Below are positions 1 to 9,665 of a DNA stretch of 64,000 bases, piece by piece (position 1 is the first letter of the stretch; every line of letters starts with the position of its first letter). The notes under the pieces are model-generated. The model saw nothing but the letters and a program-made list of their open reading frames with translations. It did no database searches and was not told where the DNA came from. The stretch spans positions 5,816,001 to 5,880,000 of the forward strand of contig JBAGRP010000001.1 in NCBI GenBank assembly GCA_036924855.1. The letters run 5' to 3'. The DNA comes from Nitrobacteraceae bacterium AZCC 2146 (GTDB lineage: Bacteria; Pseudomonadota; Alphaproteobacteria; Rhizobiales; Xanthobacteraceae). A program made the translations under genes and the position numbers.

Positions 1-656
1 CTGTTCGAGAGGTAATGATATGCGAGCGCCGATATTGAAATGTACAGCTCGATCGGATCGACGCCTCGACGAAAGTCACCTGTCTGCACGCCAGCTTTCA
101 ACAGTTTGGCAATATTCCCAAGAAGATTGACATAGCCAGCCTTCGAAATCTTCGACTTGCGAAGATGGCGCCCCTTGTGAAAATTTTCCGAATTCAGAAG
201 GCCTATAAATTCAGGAGACTCGCGCCAGTACGCAAAGGTCGATCGTATAAGCATCCGGATCCCTTCGACGGGCGTTTTGGAATCAAGGGGCCATTTCTCC
301 TGATTCTGGTGCATCCCTTTGTAAGCTTCTTCGAGGACAGCGATGAAAAGCTTCTCCTTGCTGTCAAAGTAGTGATAGATGAGATTCTTGCTCACCTTGC
401 TCAGGCGCATGATGTCGTCGATGCGTGCGCCGTCGAATCCCTTCGCTGAAAACTCCTGTGTTGCCACTCTCAGGATGCGGTCTCTAGTGCTGACCGAATC
501 CTTTCCAGTTGCGCGCGGGTTGTCTACGCTCGCGGAAGAGCCGTTGGAACGAGACGATACCTTCCGACTCGCGCCCGTCTTCGCGGAATCACGCAGTTTT
601 TTCACTGCCGGCTTGGGCACTTTTCCGCGGATAGGAGCGGATTTTCCTTCAGTCAT
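1..656 (-). CDS. TetR/AcrR family transcriptional regulator (3' end outside window)
   Basis: The reverse strand is open from the ATG at 656 to the window edge (218 residues visible). A basic, Lys/Ser-rich leader of about 60 residues precedes a typical TetR N-terminal helix-turn-helix: ILRVATQEFSAKGFDGARID, then SKVSKNLIYHYFDSKEKLF. The C-terminal ligand-binding half (EFIGLLNSENFHKGRHLRKS) is of the TetR_C type. TetR proteins normally repress nearby catabolic or transport genes and are released by a small ligand. It lies beside the cupin/aldehyde dehydrogenase genes. I infer that it controls the palindrome-like sites repeated in the promoter gaps up to 20 kb. The family call is secure; the target assignment is inference. 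Confidence 0.85.
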   Translation of the reverse strand, partial: MTEGKSAPIRGKVPKPAVKKLRDSAKTGASRKVSSRSNGSSASVDNPRATGKDSVSTRDRILRVATQEFSAKGFDGARIDDIMRLSKVSKNLIYHYFDSKEKLFIAVLEEAYKGMHQNQEKWPLDSKTPVEGIRMLIRSTFAYWRESPEFIGLLNSENFHKGRHLRKSKISKAGYVNLLGNIAKLLKAGVQTGDFRRGVDPIELYISISALAYHYLSN

Positions 657-797
657 GATCTAAGGCCTTCGAAAAAAAGGGGTCGAGGATGGCGAAAGTC
701 GCTCAACCCGGGTCGATTCGCCGAGTTTAGACCGTTCCGCCTTCCGCAACCCACAGTTTTCTGTCCCTCGACCCGAGGCGAGCGGTATTTTCGCTCC

Positions 798-1331
798 TCA
801 GCTAACCTCGCGCAGATGATGGTCCCGCTTCTGGTATAGACTGTCGTCAGCATAGCCCATGGTATCGGGCTTGGCGCGGCCGAGCATCACTTGAAAATAG
901 ACCGGTTCGAGGCTGTCATTGACATAGCCGTGAATGACGCCAGGAGGGCACGAAAGGCATTCCCAAGGCCCCAACCTTTTTGTCAATCGCTTGCCCTGTT
1001 CGTCCTCAACAAATACGTCGAGATGGCCCTGGAGGACGAAGAAAAGTTCCTCGACCTCGTGCGTGTGAGCGGCGTTGCCCTGACCGGGCTCAACATACAT
1101 TATTGACAACGTGAAATTGCGAGCCGGGATTACCGACGGATCGTTATGCTTTCCCGAACCGCCCGCTCCGATAAAGCGGTGTTGGGCTCGCTTGAACCCC
1201 TCAATCTTTGCATCCTCAAATGCCGCCCAGTCCGGCCGTTTTTCGCTGAAACGACCGACATGGCTCGCCATCACTTCTTCAAGCGATTTCCCGATGAGAT
1301 CTTGCGGCAGTGGGTGTCGAGCAACGCTCAT
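798..1331 (-). CDS. Cupin-domain protein
   Basis: 177-residue single-domain cupin. Cupin motif 1 is visible as HTHEVEELFFVLQG and motif 2 as PPGVIHGYVND, so a metal-binding beta barrel is likely. The start was set at 1331 because GGAG sits 7 bases upstream; an ATG six bases earlier overlaps that ribosome site. The gene follows the aldehyde dehydrogenase reading frame by 18 bases on the same strand, so the two are probably cotranscribed. Small cupins in catabolic clusters may be dioxygenases, isomerases or decarboxylases; the sequence does not say which. Specific function unknown. Confidence 0.8.
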   Translation of the reverse strand: MSVARHPLPQDLIGKSLEEVMASHVGRFSEKRPDWAAFEDAKIEGFKRAQHRFIGAGGSGKHNDPSVIPARNFTLSIMYVEPGQGNAAHTHEVEELFFVLQGHLDVFVEDEQGKRLTKRLGPWECLSCPPGVIHGYVNDSLEPVYFQVMLGRAKPDTMGYADDSLYQKRDHHLREVS

Positions 1332-1349
1332 TGTCATTCTCCTTCAGTG

Positions 1350-2796
1350 CTAGTGGGTTGATCTGATACCGATGAACTTTATCTGCGAAAGCTCTTCCAT
1401 AGCGTAGTGCACGCCCTCGCGGCCTATGCCGCTTTGTTTCACGCCGCCGAATGGATACATGTCGAGGCGAAACCGGCTTGCCTCGTTTATCCAAAGCGAG
1501 CCGACCTCCATTTCCTCGGCAAAATACATCGCGTGCTCGAGACTGTTGGTGAAAACCGCACCCTGTAAGCCGTAGTCCGAGTCATTAGCGAGATGGATGG
1601 CCTCAGCGACTGTGTCAAAGGCGGCTACGACGACGATCGGGCCGAATACCTCCTCGTTCCAGATTTTCGCGTCGCGCGGAACGTTGAGGAGAATGCCCGG
1701 CGATATCATCGCGCCGGTACGCTCGGGCGTGAGTGCGAAAGTAGCGCCGTGCGCGACCGCGTCCTCTACGAGCGCCATCACCCGCATTGCGGATGCCATA
1801 TGGACCATGGGGCCAACGTCGGTACTCGAGTCGCTCGCCGCCCCAACCTTCAAGGCCTTCGCCGCGCTCACGAACCGGGACAAGAAATCCTCGAAAACGG
1901 GTCGCGCGACCAAAATCCGCTGCGCCGAAATGCACTGTTGCCCGCTTGCTTCGAAACCCGCGGATGCAATCCGCGAAGCAGCGAAGTCCAAATCTGCGTC
2001 CGCGAGAACGATATTTGCGGCATTGGAGCCAAGTTCCGCCACGAACTTGCGGGCGCCGGCGGCACGTACCAGATCGTGTCCCGCCGCCGTGCCGCCTGTA
2101 AATGATATCGCCGAGACGTCGGGATGGGAGGCAAGAGCGATCGCAGTAGCACGGTCGCCGGTCACAACGTTGAACAGACCTTCCGGCAGACCGCTGCTAA
2201 CAAAAAGCTTCGCCAAGAAGAGTGCGACGCGTGTACCCGGAAGAGACGGTTTCACAACGATCGAGTTTCCGACGGCCAACGCAGGTCCTACTTTCTGGAC
2301 AAGAAGATTTACTGGTGCGTTGAATGGAGTGATACCGGCGATCACGCCGTAGGGGATGCGTCGCGTCATTCCAACAAGGCCGGCACCTGCTGCAGCAGCA
2401 TCAAGCGGCAGAACTTCGCCTTTCATCTGCGGAGCGGCGGCCGCGCAAGCTTCAATAAACTCGGCGCCGCGCGCCGCCCTCGAATTTCGCCATGCGGATT
2501 GGCTTTCCGACATCCTCACAAATGAGGTCGGCCAACTCTGCAGTAGACTGTCGGAGCGCGTCGGCGGCCTGCTTCAGCCAACCAACACGGTCATGAAGCG
2601 ACGATTTTCGGTTCGTCCGGAAAGCGTTCTTCGCAGAAGCCACCGCTGTATCTACGCCCTTCGCACCTGATTCGACTATGCGGCCAATTAGGGCTCCGTC
2701 CTGCGGACGCGCAAAATCCAAAAATGACGCGTCCGATACGGTTGCCTGGGGAATAAATGGGACAGCTATGAACATCGTCTGCTTCTGAAAAATCAT
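1350..2796 (-). pseudogene. NAD(P)-dependent aldehyde dehydrogenase, frameshifted
   Basis: Two overlapping frames together make one aldehyde dehydrogenase of about 480 residues. The N-terminal frame (from 2796) ends just after DVGKPIRMAKFE. The second frame resumes at RGAEFIEACAAAAPQMKGE and runs to the normal C-terminus. The catalytic region is intact in the second frame: ISFTGG, the Glu in VAELGSNAA, the Cys in EASGQQCISAQ and the Glu in WNEEVFGPI. Removing one base from the CCC at 2477-2479 restores a continuous protein, so this is either a recent mutation or a sequencing error in a short homopolymer. Such enzymes oxidise semialdehydes to acids, fitting a ring-degradation locus. It is followed by the cupin and preceded by an operator-like palindrome. 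Confidence 0.85.
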
Positions 2797-2829
2797 GCGC
2801 CAAGGCGCGAGGGTATGCGATCACGTTAT

Positions 2830-2846
2830 ACTAACCGTTTAGTCTA
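2830..2846. promoter_or_regulatory. Operator-like palindrome, site A
   Basis: ACTAACCGTTTAGTCTA, an imperfect dyad (ACTAA-N4-TTAGT), lies 34 bases upstream of the aldehyde dehydrogenase start and after the end of the permease gene. The identical 17-mer occurs at 20001-20017 before the second ABC transporter. The position suits a repressor site for the aldehyde dehydrogenase/cupin unit. Confidence 0.65.
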
Positions 2847-2923
2847 TCGGTATGCAAGCTATAAGTCTCTAAATCGAAGACACTGCTTGACCCGGCCGGA
2901 CCGCGGGACCGCGGGCGGGAAGG

Positions 2924-3790
2924 CTACATTGTCCCTGCGCTCGCCCCGTCTGCTCGCTCCTGATGAGGAATCGCCAGGCGTTCAAGGAATTCGATAGCGG
3001 CGAAGAAAACCAAGCCGAGAACAGTTAGCGCCAACACGCCGGCGAAAAGGAGAGGCGTATTCAGGCTACCGTTTGCAATCATGAGTTGGTAACCGAGGCC
3101 GGCATCGCCGCCGACGAATTCACCAACGACTGCGCCTACGACGGCCAACGTGATCGAGATCTTCAAACCAGCGAAGATCGAAGGCAGCGCGTTAGGCAGA
3201 CGGATCAATCGGAACGTGCCAAAGCGCGACAATCCCATCGATCGCGCTAAGTATATTTTCTCGCGTTCCATCGACGTAAGTCCCATGACCGTGTTGATTA
3301 CGATTGGAAAAAACGCGATCAGAAACGCAATGAGGATCTTCGGAAGAAAACCGAAGCCGAACCAAACCACGAACAAAGGGGCGATCGCGACCTTCGGCAT
3401 CGCCTGCGTTGATATAAGCAGCGGATAGACCGTCCTAGCGAATATCGGCCACTGGAAAATTCCAAAAGCAAGAGGAATTCCCACTGCAATGCTGAGAAGA
3501 TATCCCAGTGTAATTTCGATAGTCGTAACCCAAGATTCGCGTAGCAAAAGCGGGCCGTTGTCGATGCAAGCCTTGATGATGGAACTGGGCGCAGGGAAAA
3601 GGTAAGTTGGAATTTTGAAGAAATCTACGCCGACTTCCCATGCGAGAATCATCCCTGCCACAGCGAGAACCGGCAAGACGATCTCCGCAATCCTATCTCG
3701 CGACTTCTGCGCTTTCTTCTCATGCTGAACGCGCTGCTCAACCTGCTCGATAGATGATGCTTCTACTTTTTCGATTGCTGCTATCGTCAT
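2924..3790 (-). CDS. ABC transporter permease, NitT/TauT (SsuC/TauC) type
   Basis: 288 residues with a cytoplasmic N-terminus and about six membrane segments. The EAA-loop region (YLARSMGLSRFGTFRLIRLPNALPSIFAGLKIS) is typical of the permeases of nitrate, sulfonate, taurine and thiamine-precursor importers. The start is the ATG at 3790, preceded by GGAG at 9 bases; the longer TTG frame includes that ribosome site and is unlikely. It follows the ATPase gene by 15 bases and belongs to the substrate-binding/ATPase/permease operon. Substrate unknown. It forms the inner-membrane channel of the importer. Confidence 0.9.
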   Translation of the reverse strand: MTIAAIEKVEASSIEQVEQRVQHEKKAQKSRDRIAEIVLPVLAVAGMILAWEVGVDFFKIPTYLFPAPSSIIKACIDNGPLLLRESWVTTIEITLGYLLSIAVGIPLAFGIFQWPIFARTVYPLLISTQAMPKVAIAPLFVVWFGFGFLPKILIAFLIAFFPIVINTVMGLTSMEREKIYLARSMGLSRFGTFRLIRLPNALPSIFAGLKISITLAVVGAVVGEFVGGDAGLGYQLMIANGSLNTPLLFAGVLALTVLGLVFFAAIEFLERLAIPHQERADGASAGTM

Positions 3791-3805
3791 TACGGATATC
3801 TCCAA

Positions 3806-4624
3806 TCAATGTTCGCGAATGATTCCGCGCTCGAGAAAAATATCGAGGATCTGACGGCTGTAGTCCGCAAACTGCGGCGTGTCTCGCATTGCCAGCTTGC
3901 GGGGACGGGGAAGGTCGATGTCTATGATCTTGTCAACCTTTCCCGGTCGCGGGGTCATGACAATAACTCGATCCGAGAGGAAGACGGCCTCCGCGATGCT
4001 GTGGGTTACGAAAAGGATCGAGATGTTACGCTCCCCACAGATCTTCTGGAGATCGAGAACGAGCTGGTCACGGGTGAGGGCATCGAGCGCACCAAAGGGC
4101 TCGTCCATCAGCAAGTGTGAGGGATCGTGTATAAGCGCGCGGCAAATCGACACGCGCTGGCGCATGCCGCCCGACAACGACTTCGGATATTTGTTCTCAA
4201 ATCCGCTCAGGCCGACGGCTGCCAACAAGCCGCGCGCACGTTTCTCGGCGACCTGCATATCCATTTTCCGCGCTTCGGCCTGAAGCATGACGTTCTCAAG
4301 AGCCGTTCTCCAATCGAGCAATACATGGTTTTGAAATACAATACCGATGTCGGTGCGAGGGCCGTTGATAGCCTTGTTTTCAATCAAGACCCGCCCATGG
4401 GAGGAAGATGTGAGACCGGCGGCTATCATCATCAGCGTGCTTTTGCCGCATCCGCTCGGACCGACAATCGAGACAAACTCTCCTTTGCGCTGGCTGATCG
4501 ATACCCTATCGAGCGCGCGTACGGGGCCGTCGTCGGTCGCGTAAACCTTGCTGAGCGACTCGATCTGAAGATAATCGGCGACAGCTATTGCTGCAGCGGA
4601 AGCAGGCGTACTGGCTTGCATCAT
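3806..4624 (-). CDS. ABC transporter ATPase, NitT/TauT (SsuB/TauB) type
   Basis: 272 residues from the ATG at 4624, which has AAGGA 8 bases upstream; about 94 residues of open frame upstream look non-coding. Walker A GPSGCGKST is at residues 55-63, the signature is SLSGGMRQR, Walker B is LLMDEPFGALD and the H-loop is FVTHSIAEA. It energises import through the permease encoded next to it. The order substrate-binding protein, ATPase, permease on one strand is the normal arrangement for this family. Confidence 0.92.
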   Translation of the reverse strand: MMQASTPASAAAIAVADYLQIESLSKVYATDDGPVRALDRVSISQRKGEFVSIVGPSGCGKSTLMMIAAGLTSSSHGRVLIENKAINGPRTDIGIVFQNHVLLDWRTALENVMLQAEARKMDMQVAEKRARGLLAAVGLSGFENKYPKSLSGGMRQRVSICRALIHDPSHLLMDEPFGALDALTRDQLVLDLQKICGERNISILFVTHSIAEAVFLSDRVIVMTPRPGKVDKIIDIDLPRPRKLAMRDTPQFADYSRQILDIFLERGIIREH

Positions 4625-4761
4625 GCACTTTATCCTTTTCGATCCAGCGGATTCAAAATTGATGTCCGCTCGCAATGAACTAGAAACGTGCGTCGCCATT
4701 GAATTCTGCCAGGCGACGCGGATTATGAACGGAACGGCGCGCCTAGCGCCGTGGCGCCTCC

Positions 4762-5802
4762 TCAGGCACTCTGCGGCGGCACAAACTCGATTTCCTTCGG
4801 CACGAAGTCGTTCGTGTAGAGATCCGAGGCCACAAGCGGAACAGTCACGCCGCCGTATGTCTTGAGCGCATCGACGGTGGCCTGCCAATCGGATTCGGCC
4901 ATCCAACCGAGCGGCTTGTTCCGGGTGGCTTCGGTTACCCAGGTGCTCCAGGAAAGCTGGGCTTCGCGAAGGGTAATCGCGACATCGCTGGCTTCCTGAT
5001 GCTTCTTTACGATCCCAGCCATCTCCTCGGCGTTTGCCCGGCCGTAGAGGAACCCCTTCATGCTTGCCCGCACGACGCCGCTAATGAGATCGGTTTCCTT
5101 CATCATGTCTTCATGCAGGATGATGCCATCGCTGACGGCGGTTACTCCGTAATCGGCGTACCAGAAGACTCGAGCCTTCTTATTGCCTCGGATCTCAATG
5201 GCAGGCACCCATCCCTGGGCGAAGCCGGCGATGGCATCGACCTGGCCGTTGATCAGAGCAGGTGCAGCGCCCGCGGGATCGACGTTGATGATTCTGACCT
5301 TGGCAGCGTCAAGTCCGGCGCCCTTTGCAAAGGCGGGCCACTGCTGAAATTGAGCCGAGCCCGTCGGGATGCCTATCGTCTTGCCCTCAAGATCCTTCGG
5401 AGTCTTGATTCCCGATGTGTCAAGCACGATGACGGCTGCCGGATTCTTCCTATAGACCGCAGCCACCATCTTCAGCTTCATCCCTTTGGAGACGCTGTTC
5501 CCAAGCACATATCCGTCGGCGAACCCGAACTGCGAGGCCTTTGAAGCGACGACTTGAGCCGTGCTTCCGGATCCCTTGCCCTGATTGATGGTCACGTCGA
5601 GGCCCGCCTCCGTGAAAAACCCCTTCTCCTTGGCAACGATGAAGCCGGCGTTCGGACCTTGATGCACCCAATCCGTCAGCAGGCTGACGGGGCGCAGGGG
5701 CTTGAGCGATTGTGCACGAACGATCGATGGCATCGAGAGCGCCATCACGCCAGTTGCAGTCGCCTTGATGAGCGTGCGTCGCGAAATCGATCGTTCAGAC
5801 AT
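4762..5802 (-). CDS. ABC transporter substrate-binding protein, NMT1/THI5-like (SsuA type)
   Basis: 346 residues with a Tat-like export signal (SRRTLIKATATG, cleavage near VRAQ). The mature protein begins LKPLRPVSLLTDWVHQGPNAGFIVAKEKGFF, which is the NMT1/THI5-like periplasmic binding fold of importers for sulfonates, nitrate, HMP-type pyrimidines and aromatic acids. GGAG precedes the ATG at 5802 by 6 bases. It is the first gene of the importer operon, 208 bases from a divergently transcribed SDR gene with an operator-like site between them. A paralogue lies at 21708-22712; both end in a YTNDFVP motif, suggesting similar ligands. Confidence 0.9.
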   Translation of the reverse strand: MSERSISRRTLIKATATGVMALSMPSIVRAQSLKPLRPVSLLTDWVHQGPNAGFIVAKEKGFFTEAGLDVTINQGKGSGSTAQVVASKASQFGFADGYVLGNSVSKGMKLKMVAAVYRKNPAAVIVLDTSGIKTPKDLEGKTIGIPTGSAQFQQWPAFAKGAGLDAAKVRIINVDPAGAAPALINGQVDAIAGFAQGWVPAIEIRGNKKARVFWYADYGVTAVSDGIILHEDMMKETDLISGVVRASMKGFLYGRANAEEMAGIVKKHQEASDVAITLREAQLSWSTWVTEATRNKPLGWMAESDWQATVDALKTYGGVTVPLVASDLYTNDFVPKEIEFVPPQSA

Positions 5803-5868
5803 GACCAGCTCCAAAATTAGTTGCAATAATTTCGCAATTATCTCTTGAAAGCGTCTCAAAAGTCAATG

Positions 5869-5882
5869 CTAACTAACTAGTC
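5869..5882. promoter_or_regulatory. Operator-like site B in divergent promoter gap
   Basis: CTAACTAACTAGTC; its reverse complement GACTAGTTAGTTAG is identical to site E at 15535-15548. It lies between the divergent ABC-importer operon and the SDR gene, where one bound repressor could control both directions. Confidence 0.6.
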
Positions 5883-6010
5883 TGTACTATCAGCCAAATC
5901 AGGCTTTTTGCCCAATCTTGAAGCCATGATGCCCGCGATTGATGCACTCAGCTCCGTTCCGGAGGGCATAAGCGAACATCCCCAACAGCACGCAAACAGA
6001 GAGATACAAA

Positions 6011-6814
6011 ATGTCCTTTCAACTCAAAAATCGTGTTGCGCTGGTCACCGGCTCGGGCCGCGGAATCGGTGCGGCGATCGCAACCCGATTGTCCGAAGCC
6101 GGAGCAACCGTTTACCTTGCGGACCTCCATGAGAAAGGTGCTCAAGATGTGGCCGCTTCGATCTGCGCTTCAAACGGGCGGGCCAGGGTCTTGAGCTTTG
6201 ATGTGACCGACGGGCACGGCTGGGAGACCGCGATTGAAGTAATCAAAAAGGAGTCCGGCAGGCTCGATGCCCTTGTAAACAACGTCGGTATCACGATCTC
6301 CAAATCCGTCGAGGAAACAACCACGGAAGATTGGCGTCTAATGATGAAGGTGAATCTCGAGGCGCCTTTCATCGGGGTGAAGGCAGCGCTGCCGCTGATG
6401 AAGGAGAGCGCCAAGTCGACGCCCTTCGGCGGGAGCATTGTCAACATGAGTTCGGTGTCCGGAATCGTCGGGACGCCGAACCTCTCATGCTATACCGCAT
6501 CAAAGGGCGGCCTTCGATTTTTCAGCAAAAGCGCCGCCATTGAGTTCGCAAGAGCAGGGTACCGAATAAGGGTGAACACTGTTCATCCGGGTCTCACAGA
6601 GGGGGATTCGGCAACGGTCCTGTTTCAATCTGCTGTCGATTCTGGTCGTTCGAAGACTATCGCAGAGGCGCAAGAGCTGTGGACGGCGCGGTACCCAATG
6701 AACAGGATGGCGCGCCAAGAAGATATTGCCGAAGGTGTACTTTTTCTTGTCTGCGATGAGTCCAATTACATGACCGGGACGGAGTTGATCATGGATGGCG
6801 GGCTTTCGGCCTGA
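6011..6814 (+). CDS. Short-chain dehydrogenase/reductase (SDR)
   Basis: 267 residues, classical SDR. The Rossmann motif is GSGRGIG near residues 15-21, followed by NNVGI, the catalytic Ser in MSSVSGIVG and YTASKGG (Tyr-x-x-x-Lys). The C-terminus MTGTELIMDGG is typical. An acidic residue ends beta-strand 2 (YLADLHE), which usually means NAD rather than NADP. It would oxidise or reduce an alcohol/ketone intermediate. It is divergent from the ABC importer and shares a candidate operator with it. Confidence 0.9.
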   Translation: MSFQLKNRVALVTGSGRGIGAAIATRLSEAGATVYLADLHEKGAQDVAASICASNGRARVLSFDVTDGHGWETAIEVIKKESGRLDALVNNVGITISKSVEETTTEDWRLMMKVNLEAPFIGVKAALPLMKESAKSTPFGGSIVNMSSVSGIVGTPNLSCYTASKGGLRFFSKSAAIEFARAGYRIRVNTVHPGLTEGDSATVLFQSAVDSGRSKTIAEAQELWTARYPMNRMARQEDIAEGVLFLVCDESNYMTGTELIMDGGLSA

Positions 6815-6858
6815 CCAGCCAGAAAGTAGAGATCACTGCTGGACCCGCGGTTCGGGAC

Positions 6859-9177
6859 CTATCGGAGAAATGAGCCTGATCCCGCTACTGCGTCAGGCAT
6901 CGTGGTGGCTTCCTGAATCATCCGCCAAATCCGATCGGGAGACAGCGGTAGTTCGGTGAGCTTTAGGTCGAAATCTACGAGCGCGGCTGCAATTGCATTC
7001 GCCATTAGGCCGCCGACCGGAATTGTACCGCCCTCACCCGCACCCTTTGCCCCTAGCGGGTGATTGGGCGATGGCCGGAGTTCAATGGATGTCGACCTGA
7101 TATTCGGATAATCGGTCGCAAGCGGCACCAGGTAATCAGCGAGAGAGCCCGACAGCATCTGACCGTTCTCGTCGTAGACAAAATTCTCGAGAAACGTGCC
7201 GCCAAGTCCTTGTACAATCGATCCCACCGCCTGACCGTGGAGTGTCAGAGGGTTGATGATGCGTCCGGCATCTTCAATGGCGACATAGTCGACGATATCG
7301 ACGTGGCCGGTTTCGGCATCGACGGTCACGTGCGCGGCATGAGATCCATACGTGTAGGTGTGTTTACTATTTGAAAATGTGGCTTCATAGGAGAGCTTTC
7401 GTTCCCCCAGGCTGGCAAGTTGGACTGAGCCGCCGTGAACCGATACGACGGCGCCGCGTTCGTACCGCACGTCGTTGATTTGACATTGCAGAATCTCAGC
7501 GCCGGCGGACAGGATTTGCTGTTTCAATTCGGCCGCTGCCAGCAGAATCGCATTGCCTCCCATTACCGTAGAACGTGAATGGTAGGAGCCCCACCCCTCT
7601 TTGACGTATGTCGTCGAGCCATGAAAAACGCGGACGTTCTCCATATCTAAATCCATGGCATCCGCGGCGATTTGCATCAGGATAGTCTGAACTCCTTGGC
7701 CGACCGCTGACGATCCGACGTAGACCGATACCGATCCGTCTTTCTCGAGCACTAGCTTTGCGTTTTCCCTCGGGCCCGCAGCGCCTCCCTCAACAAAGCA
7801 GCCGACAGCGAGGCCATGATAGCGGCCATCTATGAGCGCTCCCTGCAAAGTCTGCTTCTGCTCCCAGTCCACTTTTTTCAGGCACAGGTCGAGGACCCGT
7901 TCGTAAGCTCCGCTGTCGAGCTCCGTAAGGACGGGATCCGGTTCGATTGCGGGGAGCGCGTATGGGAATTGGTCTTCCGTAACAAGATTCCGGCGCCGAA
8001 ATTCAACCTTGTCGATACCGAGGTCCGCGGCGGCTAGGTCAAACATTCGCTCGCGGAAGAAATCGGCCTCGAAGCGGCCCGGCCCCCTATAGGTGCCTGA
8101 CGGAGATTTGTTGGATACGATGACCGCCACGGTGCCTGTATAGTTCGGAACTCGATAAGGTCCCGGTATGAACTGTCCGACGTTTCGCGGAGAAATCGGG
8201 GTCGACGTTCGAAAATAGGCACCCACATTCGAGTAGAGTGTGGCTCGCAAGCCCAAAACATGACCGTCCTTGTCGCAAGCGATATCGAGGTCGCATGCCA
8301 CATCCCGGGCATGCGTGATGGCAAGCAGATGCTCCCTGCGGTCCTCAATCCACTTGACGGGCCGATTCAAAAGCCGCGCAGCAAACGGAACGAGAAAGTC
8401 TTCGGGAAAAAATTCTCCCCGTACACCGAAGCTGCCACCGGCATCGCCCTCAATCATCTCGACCGAGGTTTCCGGAAGTTGCATCAGCATGGCGAGTATC
8501 TTACGGTTCGCGAACGGCACCTTGCTGGCGCCCCAGGATGTCAGCTTCTGTTCGCGATCGTCCCATTCGGAAAGTACTCCCCGCGTTTCCATTGTAATGC
8601 CGGTATGGCGATGGACGTACAGCCTCTCGCTTCGGGTATAATGGGCCGCCTCGAACACGCCGTCCAGGTCGCCGCGTTTGATACGGTATTCGAACGCGCG
8701 ATTTGAGCCATGATCCTCGAAAAGCATCGAGTCCTCATTGCGCTCAGCTTGCACCGATGAAACCGCGGGAAGGGCATCGATTTCGGCATAGATCAATTCG
8801 AGAGCATCTTCGGCGATGGCCGGCGACTCTGCGATGACTATTGCGAGGGGCTCGCCGACAAACCGAACCTTGTCGTAGGCAAGCACCGGTTGCCAAAACT
8901 TCTCCATCGCCGGGTTGGGAAATAGCCGGACGGGCACGAAAGGGACCGGCAATCCGAGATCGGAGGCCTTAAGGACGGCGTGCACCCCCTTAAGCGCCTT
9001 GGCCTCATCGACATCTATCTTACGAATGGTTCCGTGGGCAACAGAACTGCGAAAGATGGCTGCATGGAGCAAGCCGTCTCGCTCCAGATCATCGACGAAG
9101 CGCCCCTTTCCGCGCAGCAATCGCAGGTCTTCGATGCGCTCAATCGGTCTGCCAACCAAGGGCTTCCGTTCACTCAT
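6859..9177 (-). CDS. Molybdenum hydroxylase, large molybdopterin-binding subunit (xanthine dehydrogenase family)
   Basis: 772 residues from the ATG at 9177, which overlaps the stop of the iron-sulfur subunit (ATGA). Aldehyde oxidase/xanthine dehydrogenase domains are clear: N-terminal VGRPIERIEDLRLLRGKG, the molybdopterin-binding GGSFGVRG, and the C-terminal GAKGAGEGG, which carries the catalytic Glu that activates water. The active-site loop reads TYRGPGRFEA, not the AYRCSFR of carbon monoxide dehydrogenase, so this is a hydroxylase for an organic, probably heteroaromatic or aldehyde, substrate. It is the last gene of a four-gene operon with all junctions overlapping. Confidence 0.93.
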   Translation of the reverse strand: MSERKPLVGRPIERIEDLRLLRGKGRFVDDLERDGLLHAAIFRSSVAHGTIRKIDVDEAKALKGVHAVLKASDLGLPVPFVPVRLFPNPAMEKFWQPVLAYDKVRFVGEPLAIVIAESPAIAEDALELIYAEIDALPAVSSVQAERNEDSMLFEDHGSNRAFEYRIKRGDLDGVFEAAHYTRSERLYVHRHTGITMETRGVLSEWDDREQKLTSWGASKVPFANRKILAMLMQLPETSVEMIEGDAGGSFGVRGEFFPEDFLVPFAARLLNRPVKWIEDRREHLLAITHARDVACDLDIACDKDGHVLGLRATLYSNVGAYFRTSTPISPRNVGQFIPGPYRVPNYTGTVAVIVSNKSPSGTYRGPGRFEADFFRERMFDLAAADLGIDKVEFRRRNLVTEDQFPYALPAIEPDPVLTELDSGAYERVLDLCLKKVDWEQKQTLQGALIDGRYHGLAVGCFVEGGAAGPRENAKLVLEKDGSVSVYVGSSAVGQGVQTILMQIAADAMDLDMENVRVFHGSTTYVKEGWGSYHSRSTVMGGNAILLAAAELKQQILSAGAEILQCQINDVRYERGAVVSVHGGSVQLASLGERKLSYEATFSNSKHTYTYGSHAAHVTVDAETGHVDIVDYVAIEDAGRIINPLTLHGQAVGSIVQGLGGTFLENFVYDENGQMLSGSLADYLVPLATDYPNIRSTSIELRPSPNHPLGAKGAGEGGTIPVGGLMANAIAAALVDFDLKLTELPLSPDRIWRMIQEATTMPDAVAGSGSFLR

Positions 9178-9665
9178 GATTCCACCGCCTGTTCCGTGGA
9201 CCGATAAGCGTCCCTTGCGTCCAATACTGCCCTCACGATCGACAGATAGCCGGTGCAGCGGCACACGTTGCCAGACAGGACTTCCCGTATCCGCTCCTCG
9301 TCGGCCTCAGGCTCTCTACTGAGAAGCGCATGTGCTGTCGTGATGATTCCGGGTGTACAAAACCCACATTGAAGTCCGTGATGCTTTCTAAAGGAACGTT
9401 GCAGGGGAGACAGCTCCTCGTCGTTGGAAAGTCCTTCGACAGTTATGATTTTTGCGCCTTGGGCCTGCACAGCAAGTATGAGGCATGAACGTGATGCTTC
9501 TCCGTTCACGATGACGGTGCACGCTCCGCACACCCCGTGCTCGCAACCGATATGGGTTCCGGTCCTGTGCAACTCGTGTCGGATGCAATCCCCGAGAGTC
9601 ATGCGTGGCTCAACGTTGACGCTGACATTCTCACCATTCAGTTCAAAATTAATGTCCAGTCTCAT
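9174..9665 (-). CDS. Molybdenum hydroxylase, (2Fe-2S) small subunit
   Basis: 163 residues. The plant-type ferredoxin domain holds CEHGVCGACTV and a further Cys (SRSCL). The C-terminal helical domain holds CGFCTPG and CRCTGY for the second cluster. It passes electrons from the molybdenum site to FAD. The ATG at 9665 (MRLDINFELNG) has a purine-rich site just upstream; the longer open frame overlaps the FAD-subunit gene and is not coding. The gene overlaps both neighbours. Confidence 0.93.
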   Translation of the reverse strand: MRLDINFELNGENVSVNVEPRMTLGDCIRHELHRTGTHIGCEHGVCGACTVIVNGEASRSCLILAVQAQGAKIITVEGLSNDEELSPLQRSFRKHHGLQCGFCTPGIITTAHALLSREPEADEERIREVLSGNVCRCTGYLSIVRAVLDARDAYRSTEQAVES

